64,000 nucleotides of DNA from Syntrophales bacterium. Lineage in GTDB: Bacteria; Desulfobacterota; Syntrophia; Syntrophales; PHBD01. Below, in pieces: positions 7,414 to 16,387 of this stretch (positions within the stretch are counted from its first letter, which is position 1; every line of letters starts with the position of its first letter). The notes beneath the pieces were generated by a model. That model saw nothing but the letters and a program-made list of their open reading frames with translations, was not told the origin of the DNA and did not search any database. The DNA lies in assembly GCA_035363115.1 (NCBI GenBank), contig DAOSEM010000001.1, forward strand, positions 1-64,000. The letters are read 5' to 3'. Position numbers and translations under genes: made by a program.

Positions 7414-8918
7414 GCGGCGCCTCCGTCCTCGGGTATCTCCACCCTGACGGTTGTTCCCCGGCCGGGGGCGGAGGTGATATCGATGGTCCCGCCCAGGGAT
7501 GCCACCCGTTCCTGCATGCTCAAAAGGCCGATCCCCCTGGGCCTTCCGCCGGGAAGGCCTTCTGCGGCCGTTTCGAATCCCACGCCGTCGTCCCGGATCA
7601 CCAGAATCGTTTTCGGGTAGCTGTGGGTCAGGAGGATCTTTACGTTTTTCGCCTGGGCGTGCTTGGCGATATTGGTGAGGGACTCCTGGAATATCCTGTA
7701 CAGGACGATCTCGGCCGCTCCGCCGAGGCGGCGCTTGAATCCCGTAGCCTGGAACTGGATGTCCAGACCCTCGCGATGGCTGAGGAAATCCTGGATATGC
7801 CACTCCAGGGTCGGGATGAGACCCATGTGATCCAGCAGGTCCGGCCTCAGGCGGGCGGTGGTCTTCCGGACCTGGTCGGCCAGTTGCTCCACCCGGCGGA
7901 CAAGCGTCCGGCACCGCTCCTTCCTGTCTCCGCCGCTGTCCCCGAGGGAGGTCTCCAGCGCCTCCAGGCCGAAATGCAGGGACGTGAGAGACTGGCCGAA
8001 CTCGTCGTGGAGATCCGCCGCGAGGCGCCGGCTTTCCTCTTCCATGACGTCGATCAGGCGCCGGGACAGGAGATGGATTTTTTCCTCTGCTTCCTTGCGG
8101 CTCGTGATGTCGATGACAATGGCCACGACGGCTGGCCTCCCCTGATAGATGGCGGGGCTGGCCCAGAGCTCGACCCAGATGATCGAACCATCCTTTTGGA
8201 GCGCCCGGAAGATGTACTGGGCGGGTGAGAAGGAGATTTTCTGGCGTTTGATCCCCCTCTTTTTCACCATGTCCCGATCCGCCGGATGAATCACCTCCCA
8301 GAACTGCCTGCCGATGATTTCATCGGCGGAATCGTAACCCAGCATGTCGATAAGCCGCTGGTTCACGTACTGGAAGATCCCGTTCTGATGAACGTTGATT
8401 CCGGCGATGGAGTTTTCCACCACGGTTCGATACTTCTCCTCGGACTCCTGGAGCTCTCGCTCGGCCCGCTTCCTGTCCGTCACGTCCACGACAAACCCCT
8501 CGTATCCCTCGGGTTCTCCCTGCTTGTTCCGCCGGATTGCCGAGGTGATGTGGACGTCGATGACGCTCCCGTCCTTCCGCCGCATCTCCGTTTCGAATTC
8601 CCGGACGGAACCATGCCGGCCCATCACTTCCTTGAACCGGAGGCGGCTTTTCGGATCCGTATACAGGGACTTCGTCGAGTCGAGACCGATCATCTCTTCC
8701 CGGGAATCGTATCCGAGCATGCGGACACCCGCGTCGTTGATGTCGAGGATAATCCCGTCGAGGTCGGTCAGGTTGACCATGGCCGGAGAGTGTTCAAAAA
8801 GATGGCGGTACTTCCGTTCCGACTCGCGGAGGGCTTTCAGCTCCCGCCGGCAGGCCTTCAGCTTTTCTTCCAGTCCGGCAATCCGATCCTCTGCAGACGG
8901 CTCAATCGGGGAATTCAT
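7410..8918 (-). CDS. PAS-PAS sensor histidine kinase (HisKA_3 type)
   Basis: The protein has 502 residues and no membrane segment, so it is a cytosolic sensor. Residues 8-38 form a short coiled coil. Residues 39-150 are a first PAS/PAC domain and 162-275 a second, each ending in a typical DVTDRKRAE or DITSRKEAE linker. The dimerisation/phosphotransfer helix carries His304 in LAADLHDEFGQSL, the HisKA_3 form found in kinases that pair with NarL-type regulators. A HATPase domain follows, with N-box FQESLTNIAKHA and G-boxes IRDDGVGF and GIGLLSMQER. It overlaps the regulator gene by 4 nt. The signal is unknown; the PAS domains might bind a small ligand or cofactor. The 123-nt gap upstream (8919-9041) presumably holds the promoter, but I saw no clear one. 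Confidence 0.95.
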   Translation of the reverse strand: MNSPIEPSAEDRIAGLEEKLKACRRELKALRESERKYRHLFEHSPAMVNLTDLDGIILDINDAGVRMLGYDSREEMIGLDSTKSLYTDPKSRLRFKEVMGRHGSVREFETEMRRKDGSVIDVHITSAIRRNKQGEPEGYEGFVVDVTDRKRAERELQESEEKYRTVVENSIAGINVHQNGIFQYVNQRLIDMLGYDSADEIIGRQFWEVIHPADRDMVKKRGIKRQKISFSPAQYIFRALQKDGSIIWVELWASPAIYQGRPAVVAIVIDITSRKEAEEKIHLLSRRLIDVMEEESRRLAADLHDEFGQSLTSLHFGLEALETSLGDSGGDRKERCRTLVRRVEQLADQVRKTTARLRPDLLDHMGLIPTLEWHIQDFLSHREGLDIQFQATGFKRRLGGAAEIVLYRIFQESLTNIAKHAQAKNVKILLTHSYPKTILVIRDDGVGFETAAEGLPGGRPRGIGLLSMQERVASLGGTIDITSAPGRGTTVRVEIPEDGGAA

Positions 8919-9041
8919 GACAAGCGACCTTTCCTGTTCGTTGCATCCCGGGTCGAGGGGTTTTCATTCCGGCACCGCTCGCCTTTTTCCTTGTGTCATA
9001 CAATCGGGCCGAATCAGGGAACCATTCGGGCAAAGGACGGT

Positions 9042-10643
9042 TTATCGGATTGTGAATGTGCCTTCTCCGAAGGGTTTCCCGTCGACGAGAATGACGACCC
9101 TGTATCGTCCGCCGGGCCATTGGCCGGGTTCATCCCACCCCCAGCTGTGGCTGACCCAGGCGGTCCTCCAGTCCTTGCGGACGGTGAATGGAAGCTCGGC
9201 CTCTCCACGGAGGTTGCCGTCCGGATTCAGGTATTGCCAGCGGAAGGTGTAGAGCCGGTTTGTGTCCTGCCACAGGCCGTTCTCCATGTCCACCTGGCAC
9301 CAGATATATCTGGACGAATCCCGCGGGAATTCCGATGCATAACGGCGGTCGTCCATGGGTATGCTGGTTGTCCCTCCCTCGTAGAAGCGGATTCCCAGCA
9401 GGCGGATGGGAAGCGTGGCGGCGGTTTCGCTCTGGGGAGAGCCCGCGGCTGCCCGCTCGATACCGGCGATCCACTCTTCCTGCCAGAAACCAGGCTTTGT
9501 CCGGACGACGATCCGGTCCCCGGGTCGAACCGTCCGGAATACGTCGGCGGTGACGGAGAGGCGGTCGGTTTCACCCGGATGCTGCCAGGAGGGAAAGGCA
9601 AGGTAGTATGTCAGGCTCTCCTTACTCTTCGTGACATATCGGTCCGTTACGGGAACCTCCCGGGTCGTTTCGGTCCCCTGATCCAGGTATCCGTTCGTGA
9701 CGACGGCTCCTCCGGTCAGGGCGAGCGGAAATCCGGCAAGAGACAGGATCAGCACGAAAAGAAAAAACCGGTGAGACGATGAACGCCCCCGGATCCAGCG
9801 AAAGACAAGATAGAGGAAAACCAGTGCCGCGGGTGCGGAAACGGCCAGGGCATTGAGAATAAGACGGTTGCCGAGGGGTTCGTACTCGCTGAGCCCGACT
9901 CCCAGGGAGACGGCTCCTCCCAGGATGAGAATGCCGAGGAGCGAAAAAATCAGGACGAGGCCGGCGGATGATACGGGAGGCCGCGGAGCGTCCGGGAAGA
10001 GGGATGGCCCATAGGAAAGGGGGAGGCCTGCTTCGGCCAGTCCGACGGAAAGGGACACCAGGCCATCCAGGTATTGATCCGCCGGGACGGATGCAAAGTT
10101 ATCCCCCCTGAACGGCGACAGGACGATCCGCACCCCCTTTTTTTTGTCGAAGACGATTTCCCGGACGGGCAATGACAGGGTGAAAAGCTGGTCGATCTTC
10201 TGCCGTCGGGATGGATCCGCGAGGTAAGAAAGAAAGAGATCGCCGCGGTCGGTGTCAAAGAAGTAGGCCTTGTCGAAAGAAGGATCGCCCGTCCGGATCT
10301 CATCCACCAGGCCGATTTGCTTCGCAAATCGGTCGTACCAGGCCTCCTTCCGGATTGTAAGTCGGGCCGGGCAGGGAGTCTTGATCTGGATGGTCAGGGA
10401 AGGGGGGGCGTTCTTGGAGCCCATGAAATATCGACAGGTGAAGGGGATTCCGCCATGGAGACCTTCCATGAGGTCTCCTGAAAAAAGGGATTTCCCGGTG
10501 ACTCTGCCATGGAGCTTCTCTGCAAGGGCCCGGAAGGCCTGACGGCTTCCGGAACGTTTCCTGCGATAGAAAAACAGGAACCCGAGGAGGATGGCGACTC
10601 CGATGAAGATTCCAAGGCCCGCGCCGATGAGGGTCTCGATCAT
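9042..10643 (-). CDS. DUF3592-like membrane protein
   Basis: The protein has 533 residues from the ATG at 10643, which follows GGAG at good spacing; a longer frame to 10709 has no ribosome site. One transmembrane helix (ETLIGAGLGIFIGVAILLGF, residues 2-21) is followed by a soluble region (about 35-215). Two or three further helices lie around 220-325. Next comes a DUF3592-like segment (about 325-410) with VPVTDRYVTKSKE and DRIVVRTKPGFW. The last 110 residues form a beta-sandwich-like domain ending in the pattern W-x-G-x-YRV...G-x-FTIR, seen in periplasmic and surface proteins. Function is unknown. It is monocistronic and divergent from the CoA-transferase genes. The 360-nt intergenic region 10644-11003 must hold both promoters; no clear boxes were found there. 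Confidence 0.75.
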   Translation of the reverse strand: MIETLIGAGLGIFIGVAILLGFLFFYRRKRSGSRQAFRALAEKLHGRVTGKSLFSGDLMEGLHGGIPFTCRYFMGSKNAPPSLTIQIKTPCPARLTIRKEAWYDRFAKQIGLVDEIRTGDPSFDKAYFFDTDRGDLFLSYLADPSRRQKIDQLFTLSLPVREIVFDKKKGVRIVLSPFRGDNFASVPADQYLDGLVSLSVGLAEAGLPLSYGPSLFPDAPRPPVSSAGLVLIFSLLGILILGGAVSLGVGLSEYEPLGNRLILNALAVSAPAALVFLYLVFRWIRGRSSSHRFFLFVLILSLAGFPLALTGGAVVTNGYLDQGTETTREVPVTDRYVTKSKESLTYYLAFPSWQHPGETDRLSVTADVFRTVRPGDRIVVRTKPGFWQEEWIAGIERAAAGSPQSETAATLPIRLLGIRFYEGGTTSIPMDDRRYASEFPRDSSRYIWCQVDMENGLWQDTNRLYTFRWQYLNPDGNLRGEAELPFTVRKDWRTAWVSHSWGWDEPGQWPGGRYRVVILVDGKPFGEGTFTIR

Positions 10644-11003
10644 GCTGTCTCCGGTCGTGTTCCCTGCCCGGCCGATCCGGATTCGCTCTACCGGGCTCCG
10701 GGCAGGCATGTGTCAGTTGCACAAGATCATAGGCGATGTGTTCCATGGCTGTCAAATCAAACGGGCCCGCCGGAAAAGGCAGCCGAAAACGAAGCGGCGA
10801 TTCGGAGGGGTCGGACAAACACGCATCCACGGAAAGGAGATGCGGCGTCGCAATTTCAGGCATCCTCCGATATTCACGTTCGGTTTCTTTGATAGGTAAA
10901 GCGTTAAAACAATAGGAACGGCCAGCCCGGCACCGGTACGAACCTTCTTCCATCTGTGACAGCGACTGGAGGGATGCCGTTCGGAAAGGAAGGATTCCAC
11001 CCC

Positions 11004-12101
11004 ATGGGAACATTTTCCTACAGCCATGAGGCTCTGGAGAATCTTCGGATTGCCGACAGCGCGGTTCTCGATCCCCTGGTCGACATCGAGTCCGCCCGGA
11101 AGGCCCACCTGGCGAAGGACCATACCAAGCGGGACAAGAGGATGTCCCTGCAGGAGGCCATCGCCGGATTCGTCCAGGACGGCGACATCGCAACGGATTC
11201 GGGGTTCGCCTATGTTCGGACGCCGCACCAGGCCTACTTCGAAATGATGCGGCAGGGAAAGAAGGGTCTCCATTTCATCGGTTCCCCCAATACCAACCAG
11301 AGCTACCTGATCAACTACGGCGTATGCGCGTACTCCCACAATTCCTATATCGGTGCGGAGATGCGCGGAAGCGACCGGAACTATTCCCGGCAGCTTCTGA
11401 ACGGCAAGGTCACGATCCTCTCGGAATGGAGCCACGGTTCCATGGCCCAGGGATTCAAGGCGGCGCAGCTCGGCTCCCCCGGCGTCTTCAGCAAGCAGCT
11501 CCTGGGATCGGATATCCTGAAGCACAATCCCTATGTGAAGACCATGCAGAACCCCATGCGGGCCGATTCCGACCCGGTGACCTTCATCCCCGCCCTGTAT
11601 CCGGATGTTACGATCATCCATGTCCACGCCGCAGACAAGTATGGAAACGCCAGGATTTACGGACCGGCGGTGAACGATGTCGCCCTGGCGGCTTCGGCCC
11701 GCAAGGTCATCATCACGGCCGAGGAGATCGTTCCGGAAATGGATATCCGCTACAACAACCAGGGAGTGGTGATCCCCTTCGTGTACGTGGATGCTGTCGT
11801 CGAGTTGCCCTACGGCGCCGTTCCGGGGAACATGCCGGGTTGCTATTACTGGTCCCGTCAGTGGTGGGAGAAATTCCTTCGCTGGAGCACGCTGTCTGAC
11901 GAAAACATAAGGGAATTCCTGGACTACTGGGTCATGGACAGCAGGGACCCCTTCGACTTTGTGGAAAAGCTGGGCGGTGCCAAGTGGGTTGCCCTGTCCC
12001 GCCGGTTGACGAAGACAGCCGAATACAACAACGAGGATGATGGATATGATTTTTCCTATCAGTCTTACACACCCGGGAACGATCCCGGTATCTACTATTG
12101 A
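11004..12101 (+). CDS. CoA transferase, subunit A (glutaconate CoA-transferase family)
   Basis: The protein has 365 residues. It belongs to family I CoA transferases of the glutaconate type, which move CoA between acyl donors and carboxylic acids through the partner subunit's glutamyl-CoA intermediate. Typical are MSLQEAIAGFVQDGD near the start, the glycine-rich core, and the DVTIIHVHAADKYGNARIYG segment. The ATG at 11004 is chosen, with GGAAGG upstream at rather long spacing. An ATG at 10974 directly abuts its GGAGGG and a GTG at 10956 has no clear site, so the start is uncertain by up to 16 codons. The subunit B gene starts 15 nt after this stop. The two subunits together form the active enzyme. 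The acid substrate is not evident. Confidence 0.88.
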   Translation: MGTFSYSHEALENLRIADSAVLDPLVDIESARKAHLAKDHTKRDKRMSLQEAIAGFVQDGDIATDSGFAYVRTPHQAYFEMMRQGKKGLHFIGSPNTNQSYLINYGVCAYSHNSYIGAEMRGSDRNYSRQLLNGKVTILSEWSHGSMAQGFKAAQLGSPGVFSKQLLGSDILKHNPYVKTMQNPMRADSDPVTFIPALYPDVTIIHVHAADKYGNARIYGPAVNDVALAASARKVIITAEEIVPEMDIRYNNQGVVIPFVYVDAVVELPYGAVPGNMPGCYYWSRQWWEKFLRWSTLSDENIREFLDYWVMDSRDPFDFVEKLGGAKWVALSRRLTKTAEYNNEDDGYDFSYQSYTPGNDPGIYY

Positions 12102-12115
12102 GGAGGAGGGATGTA

Positions 12116-12904
12116 ATGGAAACACGAAAGCCCGCTAATCCTCTGGAAATGATCGCATATGTCCTTTCGCTCCAGATCCGGGACCACCAGGTTGTCTATG
12201 TCGGAACGGGACTGCCCATGGTGGCGGCGATCCTGGCGAGAAAGACCCACGCTCCCCACATCACCATGGTCTACGAGTCGGGCGGGCAGGACCCCATCCA
12301 GGGAGACATGCCGTGGTCCGTCGGGGATCCCTTCACGTGGCGGAAATCAGCGGTGATCCAGGAAATGGCCTATTCCTTCGCCCAGGCTTACAACGGCTAT
12401 GTCGACATCGCCTTTCTGGGATTCGCTCAGGTCGACATGTACGGAAACGTCAACACCCATCAGATCGGGACGGACTTTCTCCATCCCAAGGTCCGCCTGA
12501 CCGGTTCAGGGGGGAACAACGATCTCACTTCTCTCACTGAGAATATCGTTCTCGTGGGATTGCACACGCCGGACAAGTTCCCGCCGAGGGTTGACTTTAT
12601 CACCAGCGTGGGGCACCTGAACGGTGGAGAGTCGAGGAAGGAAGCGGGGCTCCTGGGAAACGGACCCGTGGCGGTGGTGACCAACGCCGGCGTCCTCGAT
12701 TTTGAACCTGTCACCAGGCGCATGCGAGTTCAATCCCTGCAGCCCGGGATGACCTTTGAATTTGCACAGATGTGCACCGGTTTCGAGCTGCTGAAACCGG
12801 ATGGAGAAATCCCGGTGACGCCGGTGCCCGATCCGGACATCCTGGAGATTCTGCGAAACGAGGTGGACCCGCACGGCGTCTTCACGAAGATTCCCGGCCT
12901 GTAG
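12116..12904 (+). CDS. CoA transferase, subunit B (glutaconate CoA-transferase family)
   Basis: The protein has 262 residues from the ATG at 12116, directly preceded by a GAGGAGGAGGG ribosome site that overlaps the end of subunit A. The catalytic glutamate is visible as Glu54 in MVYESGGQ, the same number as in the Acidaminococcus glutaconate CoA-transferase beta subunit. Other conserved parts are VDIAFLGFAQVDMYGNVN and the GSGGNND loop. Co-translation with subunit A is implied by the 15-nt spacing. Activating a dicarboxylic or keto acid before beta-oxidation-like or fermentative breakdown would fit the organism's other catabolic genes. It is separated from the BKACE cluster by about 6 kb on the opposite strand, so a direct link is speculative. 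Confidence 0.9.
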   Translation: METRKPANPLEMIAYVLSLQIRDHQVVYVGTGLPMVAAILARKTHAPHITMVYESGGQDPIQGDMPWSVGDPFTWRKSAVIQEMAYSFAQAYNGYVDIAFLGFAQVDMYGNVNTHQIGTDFLHPKVRLTGSGGNNDLTSLTENIVLVGLHTPDKFPPRVDFITSVGHLNGGESRKEAGLLGNGPVAVVTNAGVLDFEPVTRRMRVQSLQPGMTFEFAQMCTGFELLKPDGEIPVTPVPDPDILEILRNEVDPHGVFTKIPGL

Positions 12905-13023
12905 GACCGGTGCTCCGAGGCCCTGCAAGTCTTGAATCCCCTTGACAGGGGTGTCCATTGACGCTACAAGCGAAGCCTCTTGCCGTTGGGAATCAGGGAT
13001 TCCCCGGGACAGGGAGGGAGCGC

Positions 13024-13506
13024 ATGGAAAAGGTGCCGATCACCCGGGCCGGGTTCGAAAAGCTGAAGAGGGATCTGGAGCATCTAAGGAACGTGGATCT
13101 GCCGGAAAACGTCCGGGATATTGAAGTGGCAAGGGCGCACGGAGATCTTTCGGAAAACGCCGAATACAAATCCGCCAAGGAGCGTCAGGCTTTTATCCAC
13201 GCGCGGATCAAGGAAGTGGAGCAGAACCTGGCCGCATGCCAGGTCATCGAAGTGAAGGCGGCTGCCGACGGTCGCGCTGTTTTCGGCTGCACTGTGGCCA
13301 TCGACGACCTCAAGAGCGGCGAAACGACCGAATACCGTCTGGTCGGCCCCTTTGAATCTGATATCGCGGAGAACAAGATATCCGTTACCTCACCGATCGG
13401 TCGGGCCCTCATCAGCCGGAAAATCGGCGAGCAGATCCGGGTTCAGGTTCCGGGCGGGGTCCGGGAAATCGAGATCGCGGACATTTTCGTAGAGCCGGAA
13501 GAGTGA
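13024..13506 (+). CDS. greA: Transcription elongation factor GreA
   Basis: The protein has 160 residues from the ATG at 13024, preceded by GGGAGG. The family length is about 158, so the longer frame back to 12958 is not used. The N-terminal coiled coil (residues 1-75) includes ITRAGFEKLKRDLEHL and the basic/acidic tip motif ARAHGDLSENAEYKSAKE, with the acidic residues that enter the RNA polymerase secondary channel. The C-terminal FKBP-like domain (80-158) includes ISVTSPIGRALISRKIGE. GreA stimulates transcript cleavage in backtracked RNA polymerase. It is transcribed away from the CoA-transferase operon and ends at a strong bidirectional terminator shared with the convergent ATP synthase operon. 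Confidence 0.97.
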   Translation: MEKVPITRAGFEKLKRDLEHLRNVDLPENVRDIEVARAHGDLSENAEYKSAKERQAFIHARIKEVEQNLAACQVIEVKAAADGRAVFGCTVAIDDLKSGETTEYRLVGPFESDIAENKISVTSPIGRALISRKIGEQIRVQVPGGVREIEIADIFVEPEE

Positions 13507-13531
13507 TCGACGGCTCACATTTCATGAAATA

Positions 13532-13565
13532 AGAAAAGCCGGGAATGGATATTCCCGGCTTTTCT
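13532..13565. terminator. Bidirectional rho-independent terminator (greA / atp operon)
   Basis: A 15-bp perfect inverted repeat (13532-13546 and 13551-13565, core agccgggaat) with a 4-nt loop is flanked by A-rich sequence on the left and T-rich on the right. It lies between convergent greA and atpC and should stop transcripts from both sides. Confidence 0.92.
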
Positions 13566-13604
13566 GCATTCGGATCCGGCCCCGAAGGGCCATACCGGCT
13601 CGTT

Positions 13605-14012
13605 TCAGTTTTTCTCCGCCACGCTCAGGCGGATCAGGGCCTTGTCCAGCGATGCCTTGGCCTTGTCATACTCGGGGTCTTCCTTCGGGAGCTTTGCCAT
13701 CTTTTCCTCGGCGAGATGCTTCGCTCTCTGGGCACGCTCCTTGTCGATCATGTCCGACCGCTCGGCGCTTTCCACCAGAACCGTCACTTTCGTGGCAGTG
13801 ACTTCCACGTAGCCGTCGGCAACGGCGAAGTTCCGCTTTTTCCCCTCCTGGGTGAGACTCAAGGCTCCGATGTCCACCCCGCTCAGGAGAGCAGCGTGCC
13901 CTTTCAGGACCCCGAACTCTCCCTCCGATCCGGGAACGGTGATTTCTTCCACTTTCCCGTTGAAGACCATCCGCTCGGGGGTGACAATTTCAACCATCAA
14001 CTCATCAGCCAT
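13605..14012 (-). CDS. atpC: F-type ATP synthase epsilon subunit
   Basis: This 135-residue protein is the usual length for epsilon. The N-terminal beta-sandwich (residues 1-85) contains VEIVTPERMVFNG and the conserved GSEGEFGVLKGHAALLSGV. The C-terminal helical hairpin (90-135) can insert into the rotor to inhibit ATP hydrolysis. It is the last gene of the operon, 4 nt downstream of atpD, with the terminator shared with greA beyond it. Together with gamma it forms the central stalk that links the c-ring to the catalytic head. Confidence 0.97.
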   Translation of the reverse strand: MADELMVEIVTPERMVFNGKVEEITVPGSEGEFGVLKGHAALLSGVDIGALSLTQEGKKRNFAVADGYVEVTATKVTVLVESAERSDMIDKERAQRAKHLAEEKMAKLPKEDPEYDKAKASLDKALIRLSVAEKN

Positions 14013-14016
14013 GGAA

Positions 14017-15432
14017 TTATCCCTCAGAAAGTTTCTTCGCCTTCTCGATCACTTCTTCAATGCCGCCGACCATATAGAAGGCCTGCTCAGGCAGGTCGTC
14101 GTGCTTTCCTTCCAGGATCTCCTTGAAACCGCGGACCGTATCCGCCACGGAAACGAACTTGCCGTCCGTACCGGTGAACTGGGCGGCCACGAAGAACGGC
14201 TGGGACAGGAAGCGCTGAATCTTCCGGGCCCGGCTGACCGTCAGCTTGTCTTCCTCCGACAGTTCGTCCATACCGAGAATGGCAATGATGTCCTGCAGGT
14301 CCTTGTACTTCTGCAGGGTAACCTGAACGTTCCGGGCCACCTGGTAATGTTCGAGGCCGAGGACGTTGGGGTCCAGGATGCGGGAGGTTGAGTCCAGCGG
14401 GTCCACGGCGGGGTAGATCCCCAGCTCAGCGATGGGACGGGACAGAACGACGGTTCCGTCGAGATGGGCGAAGGTGGTGGCCGGTGCCGGGTCCGTCAGG
14501 TCGTCGGCCGGAACGTACACGCACTGGACGGCGGTGATGGAACCCTTCGTCGTAGAGGTGATGCGCTCCTGGAGCTCCCCGAGGTCCGTGGCCAGGGTCG
14601 GCTGGTAACCGACGGCCGAGGGCATGCGTCCCAGAAGGGCGGACACCTCGGAGCCTGCCTGGGTGAACCGGAAGATGTTATCGACGAAAAGAAGCACGTC
14701 CTGGCCTTCCACATCCCGGAAGTACTCCGCTGCTGCCAGGGCCGTCAGGGCGACGCGCGCGCGTGCTCCCGGCGGCTCCGTCATCTGGCCGTAGATCAGG
14801 GCGGCCTGCTTGATGACGCCGGACTGCTTCATTTCCAGGTACAGGTCGTTTCCTTCGCGGGTCCGCTCGCCCACGCCGGCGAACACGGAGATGCCGCCGT
14901 GGTGCATGGCGATGTTGTGGATCATTTCCATCATGACGACGGTCTTGCCCACGCCGGCGCCGCCGAACATCCCCATCTTGCCGCCCCGGGGAAAGGGAAC
15001 CAGAAGATCGATCACCTTGACACCCGTCTCGAGAACGTGAACCGATGTATCCTGCTCAAGAAACGAGGGCGCTTCCCGGTGGATCGGGGCAAAATTTTTG
15101 CCCACGATCGGTCCGAGGCCGTCCACGGGCCGGCCGACCACGTTCATGATCCGCCCCAGGCATTCCTGGCCCACGGCTACGGTAATGGGAGCACCCGTAT
15201 CCTTGACCGGCATACCCCGCACGAGTCCGTCGGTGATGTCCATGGCGATGCAGCGGACCACGTTGTCCCCCAGGTGCTGGGCGACCTCGACGATCAGGTT
15301 GTCCTCTTCGTCGTTGATCGCGGGGTTCGTGATGGTGATTGCGTTCATGATGGCTGGCAGCTTTCCCTCCTCGAACTCCACGTCAACCACCGGTCCGATG
15401 ACCTGTACAATGGTTCCGATATTCATACCCAT
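14017..15432 (-). CDS. atpD: F-type ATP synthase beta subunit
   Basis: This 471-residue catalytic subunit is full length. The Walker A motif is GGAGVGKTV (residues about 150-158). Walker B is DVLLFVDNIFRFTQAGSEVSA. The catalytic Glu lies in the GERTREGND segment, and the C-terminal DELSEEDK sequence matches the DELSD/E lever. It binds and converts ADP and phosphate in the alpha3-beta3 head on the cytoplasmic side of the membrane. It lies 4 nt upstream of atpC and 28 nt downstream of atpG, all in one operon. Confidence 0.98.
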   Translation of the reverse strand: MGMNIGTIVQVIGPVVDVEFEEGKLPAIMNAITITNPAINDEEDNLIVEVAQHLGDNVVRCIAMDITDGLVRGMPVKDTGAPITVAVGQECLGRIMNVVGRPVDGLGPIVGKNFAPIHREAPSFLEQDTSVHVLETGVKVIDLLVPFPRGGKMGMFGGAGVGKTVVMMEMIHNIAMHHGGISVFAGVGERTREGNDLYLEMKQSGVIKQAALIYGQMTEPPGARARVALTALAAAEYFRDVEGQDVLLFVDNIFRFTQAGSEVSALLGRMPSAVGYQPTLATDLGELQERITSTTKGSITAVQCVYVPADDLTDPAPATTFAHLDGTVVLSRPIAELGIYPAVDPLDSTSRILDPNVLGLEHYQVARNVQVTLQKYKDLQDIIAILGMDELSEEDKLTVSRARKIQRFLSQPFFVAAQFTGTDGKFVSVADTVRGFKEILEGKHDDLPEQAFYMVGGIEEVIEKAKKLSEG

Positions 15433-15460
15433 CTCCTTTGATAATGGTTGGCTTTATCGC

Positions 15461-16336
15461 TTATCCCTTGGCCAGGGCCTCGGTGCCGCCGACGATGTCC
15501 ATCAGTTCGGCGGTGATGGCGGCCTGCCGGGCCTTGTTGTACTTGAGGGAAAGGCTGGTGATCAGCTCCTCGCAGTTCTTCGTCGCATTGTCCATGGCGG
15601 CCATCCGGGCGCCGTTCTCCCCGGCGCTCGTCTCCAGGAGGGCCCGGAAGAGAAGGACATGGACATACATCCGGAGCATCTTGTCCAGAAGGTACTCCTC
15701 GGAAGGTTCGTAAATGTAATCGAGCCGCTTTTCCGGTTCCACCTCTTCCTGCTGCCCGATGGTCGGGAGGGGGAAAAGACGGACGACAGAGGGCCGCTGG
15801 ACAGACACGTTCCGGAACTCGTTGTAGATCAGGTAGAGCTCGTCGTATTCTTCCGCCAGGAAGGGGGGAATGATGTCCTCGCCGATCTGCACGCCCAGGT
15901 TCATGGTGAAGCGGCCGAGCTGGTCCACCCACTCGCTGACGATCTTCTCTTTTTTCCGGAAGGAGTCCCTTCCCTTGCGTCCGACGGACACCAGGGAGAC
16001 TTCGGCTCCTTCCTGTCTCTTGGCGGCGATGAACTTTTCCGTCGTTTTGATCAGGTTGGTATTGAATCCGCCGCAGAGACCCCGGTCGGAGGTCATGACG
16101 ATGATCCGGATCCGCTTGGCCGGACGCACCGCCAGGAGCGGATGCGAGGAGGCATCCACACGGAGAGCAAGGCTGCTCATGACGTCCATGAACTTGATGG
16201 CGTAGGGTCGGAAATTGTCCATCCGCAACTGCGCCGATTTAAACTTGGAAGCGGCCACCATGTTCATGGCTTTGGTGATCTGCTTCGTCTTCTGGACGGC
16301 GGATATCTTTCGTTTGATGTCTTTTAGTGCGGCCAC
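15461..16336 (-). CDS. atpG: F-type ATP synthase gamma subunit
   Basis: This 291-residue protein is the normal family size. The N-terminal helix begins MAALKDIKRKISAVQKTKQI with the typical TKAMNMVAASK continuation. The middle alpha/beta domain contains VMTSDRGLCGGFN, and the C-terminal helix ends in LSLKYNKARQAAITAELMDIVGG. The two long terminal helices form the rotating coiled-coil shaft inside the alpha3-beta3 ring. It lies between atpA (51 nt upstream) and atpD (28 nt downstream). Confidence 0.98.
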   Translation of the reverse strand: MAALKDIKRKISAVQKTKQITKAMNMVAASKFKSAQLRMDNFRPYAIKFMDVMSSLALRVDASSHPLLAVRPAKRIRIIVMTSDRGLCGGFNTNLIKTTEKFIAAKRQEGAEVSLVSVGRKGRDSFRKKEKIVSEWVDQLGRFTMNLGVQIGEDIIPPFLAEEYDELYLIYNEFRNVSVQRPSVVRLFPLPTIGQQEEVEPEKRLDYIYEPSEEYLLDKMLRMYVHVLLFRALLETSAGENGARMAAMDNATKNCEELITSLSLKYNKARQAAITAELMDIVGGTEALAKG

Positions 16337-16387
16337 GTCAACGGACTCCCTTTCTGTTTACGGATGCTTTGGTTCTCCCCCGAGGGA

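Noticed and set aside
10710..10740. Sigma-54 promoter before the CoA-transferase genes
   Set aside because: GGCATG...TTGC has 12 rather than 10 nt between the GG and GC elements.
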